Positions 1 through 9,440 are shown, counted from the stretch's first letter. The stretch: DNA of 64,000 bases from Luteolibacter sp. LG18 (GCF_036322585.1 NZ_AP024600.1:1736001-1800000); one strand, 5' to 3'. Notes: generated by a model not told the origin, from the letters alone. Numbers and translations are program-made.

Positions 1-776
1 TAGCCCACATCCCCGGCGACGAGCTGGGGGCGGGCGCTCATCTTCGGGGTGAAGACGCCCACTTCCTTGACCTCGTAGGTCTTGCCGGTGTGCATCAGCT
101 TGATGCGTTGGCCCTTTTTCACGGAGCCGGAGAAGACGCGGACGTAGGAGACCACGCCGCGGTAGGTGTCGTAGATGGAATCGAAGACCGAGCAGCGCAG
201 CAGCTTGTCCGGGTTCTCGACCGGGGCCGGGACGCGTGCGACGACGGCTTCGAGGATGTCGATGATGCCGATGCCGGCCTTCGCGGAGGCGGGGATGGCG
301 TCCTCGCCGGGGATGGCGAGGATGTCCTCGAGCTGGCGGCGGCACTTCTCGACGTCGGCGGCGGGGAGGTCGATCTTGTTGAGGACCGGGATGATGACGA
401 GGTTCTGGGCGTGGGCGAGGTGGAGGTTCGCCACGGTCTGGGCCTCCACGCCCTGGGCGGCGTCCACCATCAGGATCGCGCCCTCGCAGGCGGCCAGCGA
501 GCGGGCAACCTCGTAGGAGAAGTCGACGTGACCGGGCGTGTCCAACAGGTTGAGCTTGTAGGTCTTGCCGTCCTTGGCCTTGTACTCCATCGCCACCGGG
601 TGGGACTTGATGGTGATGCCCTTCTCGCGCTCCAGGTCCATGGCGTCGAGGAGCTGCTCCTTTTCGTCGCGCTGGGCCACGGTATTGGTCGCGCCCATGA
701 GGCGGTCGGACAGCGTGGTCTTCCCGTGATCGATGTGGGCGATGATCGAGAAATTGCGTGTCAGGCTGGTAGGCAT
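1..776 (-). CDS. lepA: Elongation factor 4 (LepA), 3' end outside the window
   Basis: The reverse strand from 776 to the left edge is open and encodes the first 258 or so residues of LepA (EF4), a ribosome-associated translational GTPase that back-translocates stalled ribosomes. The N-terminus reads [20 protein letters not shown], containing the G1 P-loop (AHIDHGKTT). G3 is DTPGH, followed by VDFSYEV and the LepA-typical [21 protein letters not shown]4 is NKIDLP. Domain II follows ([15 protein letters not shown]) and runs off the edge. The start is the ATG at 774-776, just before the conserved N-terminus. The C-terminal LepA-specific domain cannot be checked here. Confidence 0.95.
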   Translation of the reverse strand, partial: MPTSLTRNFSIIAHIDHGKTTLSDRLMGATNTVAQRDEKEQLLDAMDLEREKGITIKSHPVAMEYKAKDGKTYKLNLLDTPGHVDFSYEVARSLAACEGAILMVDAAQGVEAQTVANLHLAHAQNLVIIPVLNKIDLPAADVEKCRRQLEDILAIPGEDAIPASAKAGIGIIDILEAVVARVPAPVENPDKLLRCSVFDSIYDTYRGVVSYVRVFSGSVKKGQRIKLMHTGKTYEVKEVGVFTPKMSARPQLVAGDVG

Positions 777-931
777 GGTGTTACGGGGACCGGGACAGGG
801 CGGAAAAAGCGTGCGGGAGGGGCGGAAGAGAAGCACGAAATCGCTGAAAGGCACGCAAAATTACAGCCTGTATACCCGGACCGCCACGCCGCAGTGGCGG
901 AATCGTCAAACCTTTGCTAGGAACAACAGAA

Positions 932-2422
932 GTGAGCCAGCGATTCCAGATTGAAGAACTTGTGGCGCAGGACGAGCACGGCGTCGTCTTCCATGCCACG
1001 GACAGCGAAACCGGCGGCGAGGTGGCGGTGCGGCGGATTTTCCCGTTCGGCGCGGACGGCGGCGGCCTCAATGAGGAGCAGCGCGCCACCTATGAGGCCA
1101 GCATCGGTAAATTCGCTGCCGTGAAGCACGCCGGGCTGCGCACGGTGGTCGGCGGCGGCTGCGATCCGGTCGATGGCATGCCGTTCCTCGCCACCGAGTG
1201 GGTCGAGGGGCCCACGCTGGCGCAGGCCATGGAGCGCGGCCCGATCGCCGCGGCGTCCGTGGTGGCGCTCATGGAGCGGGCCCTGGAGGTCTGCGTGGAG
1301 CTTTCCAAGGCCCTCCAGGAGGAGGAAACCGTGTGGATCGAAACCTCGCCCTCCGCGATCATCGTCAGCACGGAGGATGCCTCCCGCGGCTTCACCTTCT
1401 GGGTCGGGCCGCTGAAATGGCTCAACGAGGCCAATGGCAAGCGCGGCCTGGCCCCGCTGGCGAAGTTGCTGCGCACCGTGCTCGCCCAGCCGCACCCGGA
1501 TGACGACCCGGGCGTGCTGGAGATCCTCCAGAATTTCAGCCGCTGGCTCGATAAATACTCCGAGCTCGCCGAGATCCCGCAGGCGCAGGAGTCGATGAAG
1601 GAATTCTTCGCCCCGCTGAGCGCCGGGGTGCCCCGTTCGGTGCCGCCCGGCCCGCGTCCGGTGATGGCCGCCCGCCCGGGTGCCACCACCCAGCCGGCCG
1701 CGCGTCCCGCCGCTCCCACCAATCGCGCCCCGGCCGTCCAGACCGCCGCACCGGTGGTGAAGCCGCCGGGCATGGCCAGCGCCGCCGAGCCCGAGCCGAC
1801 CCAGATGGGCGGCTACCCGGTCCCGGTGCCGAAGAAAAAGTCGCTGATGCCGCTGGTGACCATCGCCGTGGCCGCCGTCTGCCTTTCCGCCGCGGGCTAC
1901 CAGGTTTACCGCTTCCAGCAGGCGAAGAAGAGCAAGGCCGCGGCCACCTCGACCGCCGATGATCCCACGAAGGGCCTCTCGGACTCGATCGCCCGCGCCG
2001 TTGGCAATCCCGCCACCAAGCCCGCGGAAACCACCCCGCCTCCGGCCCCGAAACCCGAGGCCCAGAAACCGGCCCCGAAGCCCGCTCCGCCCAAACCTTC
2101 CCCGAAGCCCGAGGCCCCCAAACCGGCTCCGCCGAAACCGCCCGCCGCGGCGGCGATCCCCGGGAACAGCCCGATCCTCGGCACCTGGAAGTACTTCGAT
2201 GCCGCCTCCAGCAAGGCCTGCACCCGCACCTTCAGCAATGAGGGCGGCGCTTCCTGGTGCTCCCTGAAGGCCGCCGGCACCGAGGTCTGGAAATGCAAGG
2301 TCACCAAGATCGCGGGCGACGACTTCATCGTCACCGATCCCAAGGGCACCGAGCTCCACCACGTCCTCGCCAAGGATGGCAAGACCCTCAAGATCGAGGG
2401 CAATTTCCAGGCTTCGAAGTGA
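932..2422 (+). CDS. Membrane-anchored pseudokinase-like protein
   Basis: A 496-residue protein. The first 220 residues resemble a Ser/Thr kinase fold (RFQIEELVAQDEHGVVFHATD at the N-lobe, then VAVRR where VAxK is expected, and TEWVEGPTLAQAM near the hinge), but the catalytic motifs are missing: the HRDLKPxN position reads ETSPSAIIVS and no DFG is present. Catalysis is therefore unlikely, and a scaffold or sensor role is inferred. A proline/alanine-rich linker follows, then one membrane segment (about residues 305-325), a long Pro-Lys-Glu-Ala linker likely to cross the periplasm, and an 80-residue C-terminal domain (ILGTWKYFD...) with two cysteines that I do not recognise. A TTG at 914 extends the frame, but GTG at 932 has AGGA at 919-922 and is preferred. 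Confidence 0.75.
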   Translation: MSQRFQIEELVAQDEHGVVFHATDSETGGEVAVRRIFPFGADGGGLNEEQRATYEASIGKFAAVKHAGLRTVVGGGCDPVDGMPFLATEWVEGPTLAQAMERGPIAAASVVALMERALEVCVELSKALQEEETVWIETSPSAIIVSTEDASRGFTFWVGPLKWLNEANGKRGLAPLAKLLRTVLAQPHPDDDPGVLEILQNFSRWLDKYSELAEIPQAQESMKEFFAPLSAGVPRSVPPGPRPVMAARPGATTQPAARPAAPTNRAPAVQTAAPVVKPPGMASAAEPEPTQMGGYPVPVPKKKSLMPLVTIAVAAVCLSAAGYQVYRFQQAKKSKAAATSTADDPTKGLSDSIARAVGNPATKPAETTPPPAPKPEAQKPAPKPAPPKPSPKPEAPKPAPPKPPAAAAIPGNSPILGTWKYFDAASSKACTRTFSNEGGASWCSLKAAGTEVWKCKVTKIAGDDFIVTDPKGTELHHVLAKDGKTLKIEGNFQASK

Positions 2423-2440
2423 GCGGGGCAACCGCTGAAA

Positions 2441-2583
2441 GGTAGGGCCGCATCGCCGGGGCGACCGGGTGGAACGGTTGCGTCCGCTGCCACGGGCGCG
2501 ACCCATCCCTTGATCGGTTTGGGTGACCTCCTTTCCGCGAGCGGATCTCCACCGCCCGGTCATCTCGGCGAGATGACCCTACC
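2441..2583. repeat. Intergenic inverted-repeat element, GGTAGGG...CCCTACC ends
   Basis: This fills the gap between the convergent pseudokinase and ABC permease genes. It begins GGTAGGG (2441-2447) and ends CCCTACC (2577-2583). The right arm is a perfect hairpin, GGTCATCTC-ggc-GAGATGACC; the left arm is a diverged inverted copy. It resembles the GTAGC elements elsewhere in the window and may also act as a bidirectional terminator (inference). Confidence 0.55.
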
Positions 2584-2586
2584 ACC

Positions 2587-3435
2587 TCACGTCTTGAAGT
2601 CCCGCGTCTGGAACGCCAGCCAGCCGATCACGAACAGGGTGGCGTTCAGGCCGAAGAGCAGGGTGTAGGACTCGGCGATCTTCGCCCAGTCGATGTGCTT
2701 CTCCAGCAGGAAGACCCACGCGCTCATCCGCCAGGTGATGAACCATTCCTCGTAGGGTTTGAAGAACTCGATGGCCTTCAGGATCATGTCCACGAAGAGG
2801 ATCGAGAGCGTCACGATCGTCGCCGCCGCCGGCTTGATCTTGAAGCACGAGAACATGAAGGCGATCGAGGACAGGGTGATCATGCTCACGCCCAGGCCCA
2901 CCGCGCCCAGCGCCAGCCGCGGCGCGCCTTCGTTCCAGGTCGGGAAGGCGGCAAAGACCTTCATGATCTGCTCCATCACCAGCAGCCCGCCCTCGCGGCC
3001 CACTGCCGCCACCGCCATCAGGTAACCGGCCAGGCCCACCGCCAGCACGAAGGTGAAGGTGTAGAAGGCCACCGCGAGGTATTTCACCAGCAGCACGCGG
3101 AAACGGCTCACCGGCCGGGAGAACACCAGCCGCAGGTTTCCATCCTCGCTTTCCTTCGCCACGATGTCTCCGCCCACCAGCGCGAAGAAGATCGAGCCGA
3201 GCGTGAACATGCTCAACAGGATCATCATGAAGGTCATCGAAAGCGAGCTGTAGTAGGTCCCGAAATCGAGCCCGTTGCGGGCGATGATGCGCATGTTCTC
3301 CCGCTCCACCTGGTCCAGCTTGTAGACGAGCAGGATCACGGCCTCTAGGAAGATGAAGGCCCCGTAGCCCATCCACGAGCGCGGGCGGCCGAAGAGCTTG
3401 CGGAGTTCGCCGCGGAGTTGCTGGAAGAAGATCAT
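2587..3435 (-). CDS. ABC transporter permease subunit
   Basis: A 282-residue integral membrane protein of the ABC-2 type. About six hydrophobic segments are visible: residues 20-36, 58-82 (SMTFMMILLSMFTLGSIFFAL), 110-135, 165-185, 195-215 and a last one near the C-terminus. The stretch ESEDGNLRLVFSRPVSRFRVLLVKY is typical of ABC-2 permeases. The ATG at 3435 overlaps the stop of the upstream ATPase gene by four bases (ATGA), so the two are co-translated and form one exporter. The substrate cannot be told from sequence. The open frame extends upstream of 3435, but that part lies inside the ATPase gene and is not coding. Confidence 0.88.
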   Translation of the reverse strand: MIFFQQLRGELRKLFGRPRSWMGYGAFIFLEAVILLVYKLDQVERENMRIIARNGLDFGTYYSSLSMTFMMILLSMFTLGSIFFALVGGDIVAKESEDGNLRLVFSRPVSRFRVLLVKYLAVAFYTFTFVLAVGLAGYLMAVAAVGREGGLLVMEQIMKVFAAFPTWNEGAPRLALGAVGLGVSMITLSSIAFMFSCFKIKPAAATIVTLSILFVDMILKAIEFFKPYEEWFITWRMSAWVFLLEKHIDWAKIAESYTLLFGLNATLFVIGWLAFQTRDFKT

Positions 3436-4364
3436 CGGTCGATGGCGTGGGGGTCCACGTGGTCGGTGGTGTTGTTCCGGATCTCCATGTAGAGGTCCTC
3501 CAGCGAGCGCCGCACCGGCGAAAAGGCGCGCACTTTCACGCCGCCCGCCACCAGACAGGCCACGAAGTCCGCCGGATCGAGCCCCGGCGGCAGCGAGATC
3601 CGCCCCGGTTCCAGCACCTCGCCGCCGCGGGTGGCCAGCAGCCCGCAGGCCGTGCCCCACGGGTCGAGGTCCACTTGGAACACCGGGTCTTCGTCCGCCA
3701 GGTTCGCCACCGGCCCTTCGTGGACCCGTTTGCCCTGGCGCAGGATCGCCACCCGGTCGCACATCAGCTCGACCTCGGCGAGGAGGTGGGAGTTGAACAG
3801 CACCGTCATGCCGCGCTCCTCGCGCAGGCCCAGGATGAACTCGCGGAACCAGCGGATGCCCTCCGGATCCAGGCCGTCGGTGGGCTCATCCAGCAGCAGG
3901 ATCTCCGGCTCCGGCAGCAGCGCCTGCGCCAGCGCCAGCCGCTGGCGCATGCCGTGGCTGTAGGTGCGGACCTTGGAGTGGACCCGGGAGGTGAGCCCCA
4001 CGCGTTCCACCACCTCGCGGGCCAGTCCCTCGTCGAAGCCGCCGGAGTAGGCCATCAGTTGCCGCAGGTTTTCCCAGCCGGTCAGGTAATCGTAGAAAGC
4101 GGGGGATTCGAAAATCGCGCCCACCTTGCGCAGCGCCTTCGCGCGGTCCTTCGAAACGTCCTGCCCGCCGATCCTCACGCTGCCCTTCCGCGGCGCGATC
4201 ATGCCGAGGATGATGCCCAGCGTCGTGCTCTTGCCCGCGCCATTGTGGCCCAGCAGGCCGTAGATCTCGCCGCGCTGGACGGTGAAGGACACGTCCTGGA
4301 GCGCCGGCTTGCCGCCGAATTCCTTCCACAGCCCGGAGACTTCCAGCATCGGTTCCGCGGCCAT
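3432..4364 (-). CDS. ABC transporter ATP-binding protein
   Basis: A 310-residue nucleotide-binding subunit of an ABC-2 exporter; it hydrolyses ATP to drive the permease encoded downstream. Walker A is GHNGAGKST (residues 39-47), the Q-loop area is VGAIFESPAF, the signature is YSHGMRQR (135-142), Walker B is ILLLDEP (155-161) and the H-loop is FNSHLL. The C-terminal 80 residues are the usual CcmA/NatA-type extension. The gene ends in a 4-bp overlap with the permease. The stop of the upstream pseudopilin gene is only a few bases from... this gene's start at 4364, so the pseudopilin, ATPase and permease genes probably share a transcript. Confidence 0.92.
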   Translation of the reverse strand: MAAEPMLEVSGLWKEFGGKPALQDVSFTVQRGEIYGLLGHNGAGKSTTLGIILGMIAPRKGSVRIGGQDVSKDRAKALRKVGAIFESPAFYDYLTGWENLRQLMAYSGGFDEGLAREVVERVGLTSRVHSKVRTYSHGMRQRLALAQALLPEPEILLLDEPTDGLDPEGIRWFREFILGLREERGMTVLFNSHLLAEVELMCDRVAILRQGKRVHEGPVANLADEDPVFQVDLDPWGTACGLLATRGGEVLEPGRISLPPGLDPADFVACLVAGGVKVRAFSPVRRSLEDLYMEIRNNTTDHVDPHAIDR

Positions 4365-4367
4365 GGC

Positions 4368-4883
4368 TCAGTTGTTGGTTTTGAAGCGCAGCTCGCTGGA
4401 GGCGGAGAAATCGGCGTAGAGGATGTTGGTGCCCTTCGGTTCCGGGTGCCAGGCCTCCTTGTCGAAGACCAGCGGGATCTGCGGGCTGCCGTCCTTGCCC
4501 AGGAAGGTCAGCTTGGTCTCGAGCTGGCCGCTGACCGCCGAGTTCCACATGTAGCTGCAGCCGGTTTTCGCGAACTGCTTGCCATCCGCCGGGCACTTGA
4601 AGGCGTCCTTCGCCGTGAGGTAGGTGGCCAGCTCGGTTTCCAGCACCTTCATGTCGTCGTCCTTCGAGCTGCGCCCGGCGGCGATGTCCGGCATCTTGCG
4701 GTTGTGGTCCTGGAGGTAGCTTTCCAGCCCCACGCCGATGCTGCGGAGGTTGGACAGGCAGGTCGATTGCCGGGCCTTGCCAAGCCCGCGCTTCGCCAGG
4801 GGCACGGAAATCGCGGCCAGCACGATGATGATCGTGATGGTGACCAGGATCTCGACGAGGGTGAAACCGCGGGCTCGTTTCAT
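4368..4883 (-). CDS. Type II secretion-like pseudopilin
   Basis: A 171-residue protein starting MKRARGFTLVEILVTITI, a classic type III prepilin leader: short basic leader, cleavage between Gly and Phe by prepilin peptidase, then Glu at +5 and a hydrophobic helix. The region after it (CLSNLRSIGVGLESYLQDHN) is the N-terminal helix pattern common in the DUF1559/GspG-like pseudopilins abundant in Verrucomicrobiota and Planctomycetota. It carries three cysteines in the globular part. The ATG at 4881-4883 is chosen because it gives the correct leader. Genomes of this phylum carry many such solitary pseudopilins, so pilus or secretion function is uncertain. Confidence 0.87.
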   Translation of the reverse strand: MKRARGFTLVEILVTITIIIVLAAISVPLAKRGLGKARQSTCLSNLRSIGVGLESYLQDHNRKMPDIAAGRSSKDDDMKVLETELATYLTAKDAFKCPADGKQFAKTGCSYMWNSAVSGQLETKLTFLGKDGSPQIPLVFDKEAWHPEPKGTNILYADFSASSELRFKTNN

Positions 4884-4891
4884 GGGATCGC

Positions 4892-5503
4892 TCAATGTTG
4901 TTGGGGGTCGCGCATCAGCTCGGTCATCGCCTCCATCAGCGGGGCCATGTCCAGTTTCGTCTGGGCGCTGGCCTTGGAATAGTAGGCGCGCATGCCCTCG
5001 CCGCTGGCCTTTTCCAGCACGTCCTTGCCCATCGCCTGGGTGCGCTCGACGTCCTCCTTGCTGCGGCCGTTCTCGAGGTCCCGCAGCGCCTGTTCCACGA
5101 AGCTCTTCCGCTGCTCCGGGGACATCGCGTCGATGGCGGTCACGAAGGTCTCCATGGTCTCGCGGATCGTGAGGTCGAAGAAGAGCTCCTTCTCGCGGCT
5201 GTCCAGGCGGTCGTAGAAGCGGTCGCCGGGTTTCTGCTCGCGGGTCTTCTGGCGCTCGCGGAAGTCGAGGCGGTTCACCATTCCGGCGATGTTGCGCAGC
5301 TCCTTCTCGCGGCGGGCCGCTTCGGCCGGATCGTGGCTGGCGCCTTCGGCCGACCAATCGTCGAAGTTCGCCTTCTGCACCGCCTTCTCCACCGAGACCA
5401 TGGTGGTGCGCCGCGATCCCGCCCACGAGCGGATGCCCCAGACGACGATCCAGATCGAGAGGAGAACGATGGCGGCTTTGATCAGAACGGCGCGGTGAGC
5501 CAT
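4892..5503 (-). CDS. Membrane-anchored hypothetical protein
   Basis: A 203-residue protein with one N-terminal hydrophobic segment (about residues 7-25) followed by a charged, predicted mostly helical domain rich in Glu, Arg and Lys. No enzymatic motif is recognised. The topology suggests a small cytoplasmic tail and a domain outside the membrane. It ends 8 bp before the pseudopilin start and reads in the same direction, which suggests one transcription unit of anchored protein, pseudopilin, ABC ATPase and permease. Function unknown. Confidence 0.75.
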   Translation of the reverse strand: MAHRAVLIKAAIVLLSIWIVVWGIRSWAGSRRTTMVSVEKAVQKANFDDWSAEGASHDPAEAARREKELRNIAGMVNRLDFRERQKTREQKPGDRFYDRLDSREKELFFDLTIRETMETFVTAIDAMSPEQRKSFVEQALRDLENGRSKEDVERTQAMGKDVLEKASGEGMRAYYSKASAQTKLDMAPLMEAMTELMRDPQQH

Positions 5504-5553
5504 GACGGGGCGAACTTAGATGGGAAACGAAGCCATGCAAGACCGGGCGGTCA

Positions 5554-7158
5554 TCAGGCCTTGGTGCGTCGGAATCGTCGCGTGACCAGGTTCGTCGCCT
5601 CGGTGGCCTCCTCCACCCGCATTACCCGGGCCGCGGCGAAATAGGTGACTCCCGCGGCACCCACTGCCACCACCAGCCACGCCGCGCGGGCGATCTGGGT
5701 CATGTGGCTGAGATCGTGGAACAGGTAGCGCTGGGCCAGCAGGCACACGCCCGCCATCGCGCCCCCGGCGGCCACCAGTTTCGCGCACAGCACCAGCAGC
5801 GAGCGGGTTTCGAGGCCATCGGAGATCCGCAGCATCGCCGCGTAGAGGATCACGAAGTTCACGATCGCCACCAGGCTGGTGGTCATCGCCAGCGCCTCCA
5901 CGCCCATGTGGCGCACGGTCACGAAATACCAGTTCGAGGTGATGCTCAGCGCGATCGCCACGAAGCTCACCATCATCGGGATCCAGCGGCGGTTCGCGGC
6001 GTAGAAGGCCGGTTGCAGCACCTTCAGCCACGAGTAGGCCAGCAGGCCGATGCCGTAGCCGCGCAGCGCGGCGGCGGTTTCCATGCGGCCCACGGCATTG
6101 AACGCGCCCCGTTCGAAGATCACGCTGATGATCGGCTCCGCCAGGAAGCACAGGCCCAGTGCGGAGGGCAGCACCAGGAAGGTCACCAACCGCAGCCCGC
6201 GCGCCAGCACGCCGCGGAACTCCGGCCCGGTCCCGCCCAGCGCCGCGCGGGACAGCGCCGGCAGCGTTACGGTGGCCACGGCCACGCCGAACACCCCGAT
6301 CGGGAGCTGCATCAGCCGGAAGGCCCAGTTCAGCGCGCTCACCGCGCCGCCGCCAATGGAGGTGGCGAACTGCGAGTTCACCACCACGTTGATCTGCACC
6401 ACCGAGGCGGAAATCACCGCCGGCCCCATCAGCGCGAAAATCGTCCGGATCGCCGGGTCCTTCCACTGCCAGTCCGGCCGCCAGTGGAAACCCAGCCGCC
6501 GCAGCGACGGGAGCTGGCACACGAGCTGGCCGAAGCCGCCCACCAGCACGCCGATCGACATCCCGATCATCGTCTTCGGCCCGTGGTGCGGATCCAGCCA
6601 CAGCCCGATGCCGGAGCCCGCGATGATCGAGCCGAGGTTGAAGAAACACGACGACAGTGCCGGGATGCCGAAGACGTTGCGCGCGTTGAGGATGCCCATC
6701 ACCAGCGCCGCCAGGCTCACCAGCAGCATGAACGGCCACATGATCCGCGTCATCTGGATCGTCAGCGCGATGTCATCCGGCGAGAACGTCCGCGCCTTGC
6801 CCGCGGTGCCGTCCAGCGCTGTCAGCAGGTGCACCAGCTGGGGCGAGAACAGGATGCCTACCAGCGAGACGGCGGCCATCGCCATCCCCACCAGCGTCAG
6901 CATCTTCGCCGCCAGCGGCCACGCGCTTTCCGGCCCGTCCTCCTTCACCTTCTTCGAGAAGGTCGTCACGAAGGCCTGGGACAGCGCCCCTTCCGCGAAC
7001 AGGTCCCGCAGCAGGTTCGGGATCCGGAAGGCGATGTTGAAGCAGTCCATCAGCACGCTGTGCCCGAAGAACGCGGCGAAGATCTGGTCGCGGATCAGGC
7101 CGAGCACGCGGCTGGCCATCACCGCCGCGCTGACTTTCCAAGTGGATTTGGCGGACAT
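5554..7158 (-). CDS. murJ: Lipid II flippase MurJ
   Basis: A 534-residue polytopic membrane protein of the MurJ/MviN family, which moves lipid II across the inner membrane for peptidoglycan synthesis. The N-terminus SRVLGLIRDQIFAAFFG, followed by DCFNIAFRIPNLLRDLFAEGALSQAFV, is a clear family signature, and about 14 hydrophobic segments follow, in line with the 14-TM fold. The frame is open upstream to a TTG at 7206, but ATG at 7156-7158 (MSAKSTWKVSAA) is where similarity begins and is chosen. Its start lies about 105 bp from the stop of the upstream Sua5-like gene on the same strand. Confidence 0.93.
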   Translation of the reverse strand: MSAKSTWKVSAAVMASRVLGLIRDQIFAAFFGHSVLMDCFNIAFRIPNLLRDLFAEGALSQAFVTTFSKKVKEDGPESAWPLAAKMLTLVGMAMAAVSLVGILFSPQLVHLLTALDGTAGKARTFSPDDIALTIQMTRIMWPFMLLVSLAALVMGILNARNVFGIPALSSCFFNLGSIIAGSGIGLWLDPHHGPKTMIGMSIGVLVGGFGQLVCQLPSLRRLGFHWRPDWQWKDPAIRTIFALMGPAVISASVVQINVVVNSQFATSIGGGAVSALNWAFRLMQLPIGVFGVAVATVTLPALSRAALGGTGPEFRGVLARGLRLVTFLVLPSALGLCFLAEPIISVIFERGAFNAVGRMETAAALRGYGIGLLAYSWLKVLQPAFYAANRRWIPMMVSFVAIALSITSNWYFVTVRHMGVEALAMTTSLVAIVNFVILYAAMLRISDGLETRSLLVLCAKLVAAGGAMAGVCLLAQRYLFHDLSHMTQIARAAWLVVAVGAAGVTYFAAARVMRVEEATEATNLVTRRFRRTKA

Positions 7159-7263
7159 GCGGGTGTGAGGTCGTGCCTCCGTTAGCCGATCCGCGGACAG
7201 AGCCAATGGATTTATTCGGAAAGCGGGGATTCTTTTTGGAACGCCGGGGCAAGCCCGGAGGCC

Positions 7264-8292
7264 TTACTTCGCCGAGGCCCGGCGCAGGCGGTCCATGATC
7301 GCCACGCCCAGGCCGGTTTCGCTCACCGGCTCGGCCACGATCGCGTCCAGGCCGGCCTCGTCGAGCTGGCGCATCACGAAGAACAGACGCAGCGCGGCTT
7401 CCGCCAGCTTGCCATTGCCCGGGCTCAGGGCTTCCACCCGCTCCCAATCGTGCAGGTCGATGTAGCCGTCCTTCTCCTCCTCGCGGTAGCTCAGCAGGCC
7501 GTAGCGCTTGCCCTCCTCGGGAACGAAGTCCTCCGGCTTCTCGAACATCAGCAGCGGCGTGCGCGGAGCGTAGTGGCTGGCGAGCTGGCCGGGCGCGTGG
7601 GGCAGTTCACCCGGACGCTCCTTGGCCTTTTCCACCCGGCCATACGGCTGGAGATCCTCCTTGGTCACCGGACCCGCCCGCAGCAGCTTGAACAGCGGCT
7701 TCTTGCCCTCGCGGGGCTCGATGGCAATGATCGTGCTCTCCAGGCCCTCGCTGCACGCCCCGCCATCGACGATGAGCGGGATGCGGCCGTCCAGCTCCTT
7801 GAGCACGGCGCTGGCGGAGGTCGGGGAAATACGGCCGAAGCGGTTCGCGCTCGGCGCCGCGATCGGGCGGCCCAGTTCGCGGCAGACGGCGCGGAAGATC
7901 GGGTGCGCGCTCAGTCGGACCGCCACCGTGGGCAGGCCACTGGTCACCAGGTCCGGCACTTCCGGCTTCTTCGGCAGCACCAGCGTCAGCGGGCCCGGCC
8001 AGAAATTCGACGTCAGTTTCTCGACCACGTCGCGGATCGATTCATCCACCTCCGCCACCTGGTGGAGGTCGGACTTGCGGGCCACATGGACGATCAGCGG
8101 ATCGAAGGACGGCCGTTCCTTGGCCTCGAACACCTTGGCGGCGGCCTCCGGGTTGAAGGCATCCGCGCCGAGGCCGTACACGGTCTCGGTGGGCAGGGCC
8201 ACGACTTCACCGCGGGCGAGCAAGGCGACTGCCTCGCGCACGGCTTCCTTCATGTCTTCGTCGCTGGCGGAAATGATCCGGGTCTCGGGCAC
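7264..8292 (-). CDS. Threonylcarbamoyl-AMP synthase (Sua5/YwlC type)
   Basis: A 342-residue enzyme that makes L-threonylcarbamoyladenylate from threonine, bicarbonate and ATP, the first step of tRNA t6A37 synthesis. The YrdC domain occupies about residues 10-210: LPTETVYGLGADA, KERPSFDPLIVHV, FWPGPLTLVLPK, VAVRLSAHP and the APSANRFGRISPT motif. The remaining 130 residues form the Sua5 domain (YAPRTPLLMF...YGLLSY), so this is the long Sua5 form rather than the short TsaC form. The start is a GTG (8290-8292). It is divergent from the secreted protein gene at 8536. Confidence 0.92.
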   Translation of the reverse strand: MPETRIISASDEDMKEAVREAVALLARGEVVALPTETVYGLGADAFNPEAAAKVFEAKERPSFDPLIVHVARKSDLHQVAEVDESIRDVVEKLTSNFWPGPLTLVLPKKPEVPDLVTSGLPTVAVRLSAHPIFRAVCRELGRPIAAPSANRFGRISPTSASAVLKELDGRIPLIVDGGACSEGLESTIIAIEPREGKKPLFKLLRAGPVTKEDLQPYGRVEKAKERPGELPHAPGQLASHYAPRTPLLMFEKPEDFVPEEGKRYGLLSYREEEKDGYIDLHDWERVEALSPGNGKLAEAALRLFFVMRQLDEAGLDAIVAEPVSETGLGVAIMDRLRRASAK

Positions 8293-8535
8293 GGGGCAGC
8301 CTTAGCAGATGCACCCGCCCCACGGGAAACCGGAATTTTCCGCCGGTGTCCGGTGGCCCGGTTGGGAGGGAAAAGCGCGGACGCTGGATTTTCCCAAACA
8401 AGGCCCGCTTCCTGCGTCGTTGTTTTCCCAATCTCCCTCTTCCATGCCGCTTCCTTCCTCCTGTTCCGGCCGCCCTTCTAACGGTGGCCCCCGTGGGTTG
8501 ACTCCCGCCCCTGTCGTCGCTAAGCCTGCGGAGCC

Positions 8536-9408
8536 ATGAACTTGCGCACCCTTTTCGTCTCCTGCGGCTTCGCGCTTGTGTCCGCTGCGGCGGCGCACGG
8601 CCAGATCGCCGCGACCCTCTCGATCGCGAAGACCCAGTACGTCGCCGGGGAGTCGGTTCAGGCCACCGTGACCATCACCAACCACTCCGGGCAGGAAGCC
8701 GTTTTCGTCGGTAGCGACCGCCAGCCGTGGCTCGATTTCGTCATCAAGCGCACCGGCAGCGAGCCCGCCATTCCTTACGGCCGCTTCAATTTCGGCGCCA
8801 TCCGCATTCCCGTGGGCCAGAGCATGGCCCGCCAGGTGAATCTCTCCTCCGCGTTCAACCTCACCGAGATCGGAAACTACAGCGTCTACGCCTTGATCCG
8901 CATGCCGGACCAGACCTCCGAAGGCACCGCTTCCAACCGCGTGCTTTTCAATGTCTCCAACGGCCGCGCCTATTGGAGCCAGAAGGTTGGCGTCCGCGGT
9001 GATGCCACGAAGGTCCGCGAGTACCGCGTCCTCAACTACTCCGGCGACCAGAAGACCCAGCTCTACGTCCAGGTGGTCAACGACCGCACCGGCACGCCGA
9101 TCCGCACCTATCCGCTCGGGGATGCGCTCATGTTCCGCAAGCCCCAGATCACCGTCGCCGGCAACCAGAACCTCCACGTCTTCTTCCTCAGCACCCCGAC
9201 CCTGTGGACCCACTGCGAAATCGATACCGAGGGCAAGCTGGTGAACAGTGAGTTCCATCGCCGTGGCGCGACGGGAGACCCGGTGCTGATGACGCAACCC
9301 AACGGTGTGGTCGCGGTTGGAAACAGCATCCCGTACGATCCCAAGGCCGAGGAGATGGAGAAGTCCCGCGCCCGCAAGATCTCGGAGCGGCCCGTTATCA
9401 CCCAGTGA
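8536..9408 (+). CDS. Secreted protein of unknown function
   Basis: A 290-residue protein with a Sec signal peptide (about residues 1-22, ending AAAAHG-Q). The mature N-terminal part (IAKTQYVAGESVQATVTITNHSGQ) reads like an immunoglobulin-like beta-sandwich, as in macroglobulin or intracellular proteinase inhibitor domains. The C-terminal part has repeated beta-strand patterns and no catalytic motif. GGAG lies just upstream of the ATG. It precedes the amidase gene by about 90 bp on the same strand, but an AT-rich putative promoter separates them, so they need not be co-transcribed. No specific family was recognised. Confidence 0.7.
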   Translation: MNLRTLFVSCGFALVSAAAAHGQIAATLSIAKTQYVAGESVQATVTITNHSGQEAVFVGSDRQPWLDFVIKRTGSEPAIPYGRFNFGAIRIPVGQSMARQVNLSSAFNLTEIGNYSVYALIRMPDQTSEGTASNRVLFNVSNGRAYWSQKVGVRGDATKVREYRVLNYSGDQKTQLYVQVVNDRTGTPIRTYPLGDALMFRKPQITVAGNQNLHVFFLSTPTLWTHCEIDTEGKLVNSEFHRRGATGDPVLMTQPNGVVAVGNSIPYDPKAEEMEKSRARKISERPVITQ

Positions 9409-9440
9409 ACGGGAAGGGAAGGAGAATTGTTTAAAAATTC

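Noticed and set aside
2587..3762. Long reverse-strand frame including an Ala/Gly/Pro/Arg-rich N-terminal extension before the ABC permease
   Set aside because: The extension lies inside the ATPase gene in another frame; composition is typical of a GC-rich shadow, and the 4-bp overlapping ATG explains the start.
5704..7185. A long plus-strand frame opposite murJ
   Set aside because: Rich in His, Arg and Gln as expected for antisense of hydrophobic codons; no motif, no ribosome-binding site.
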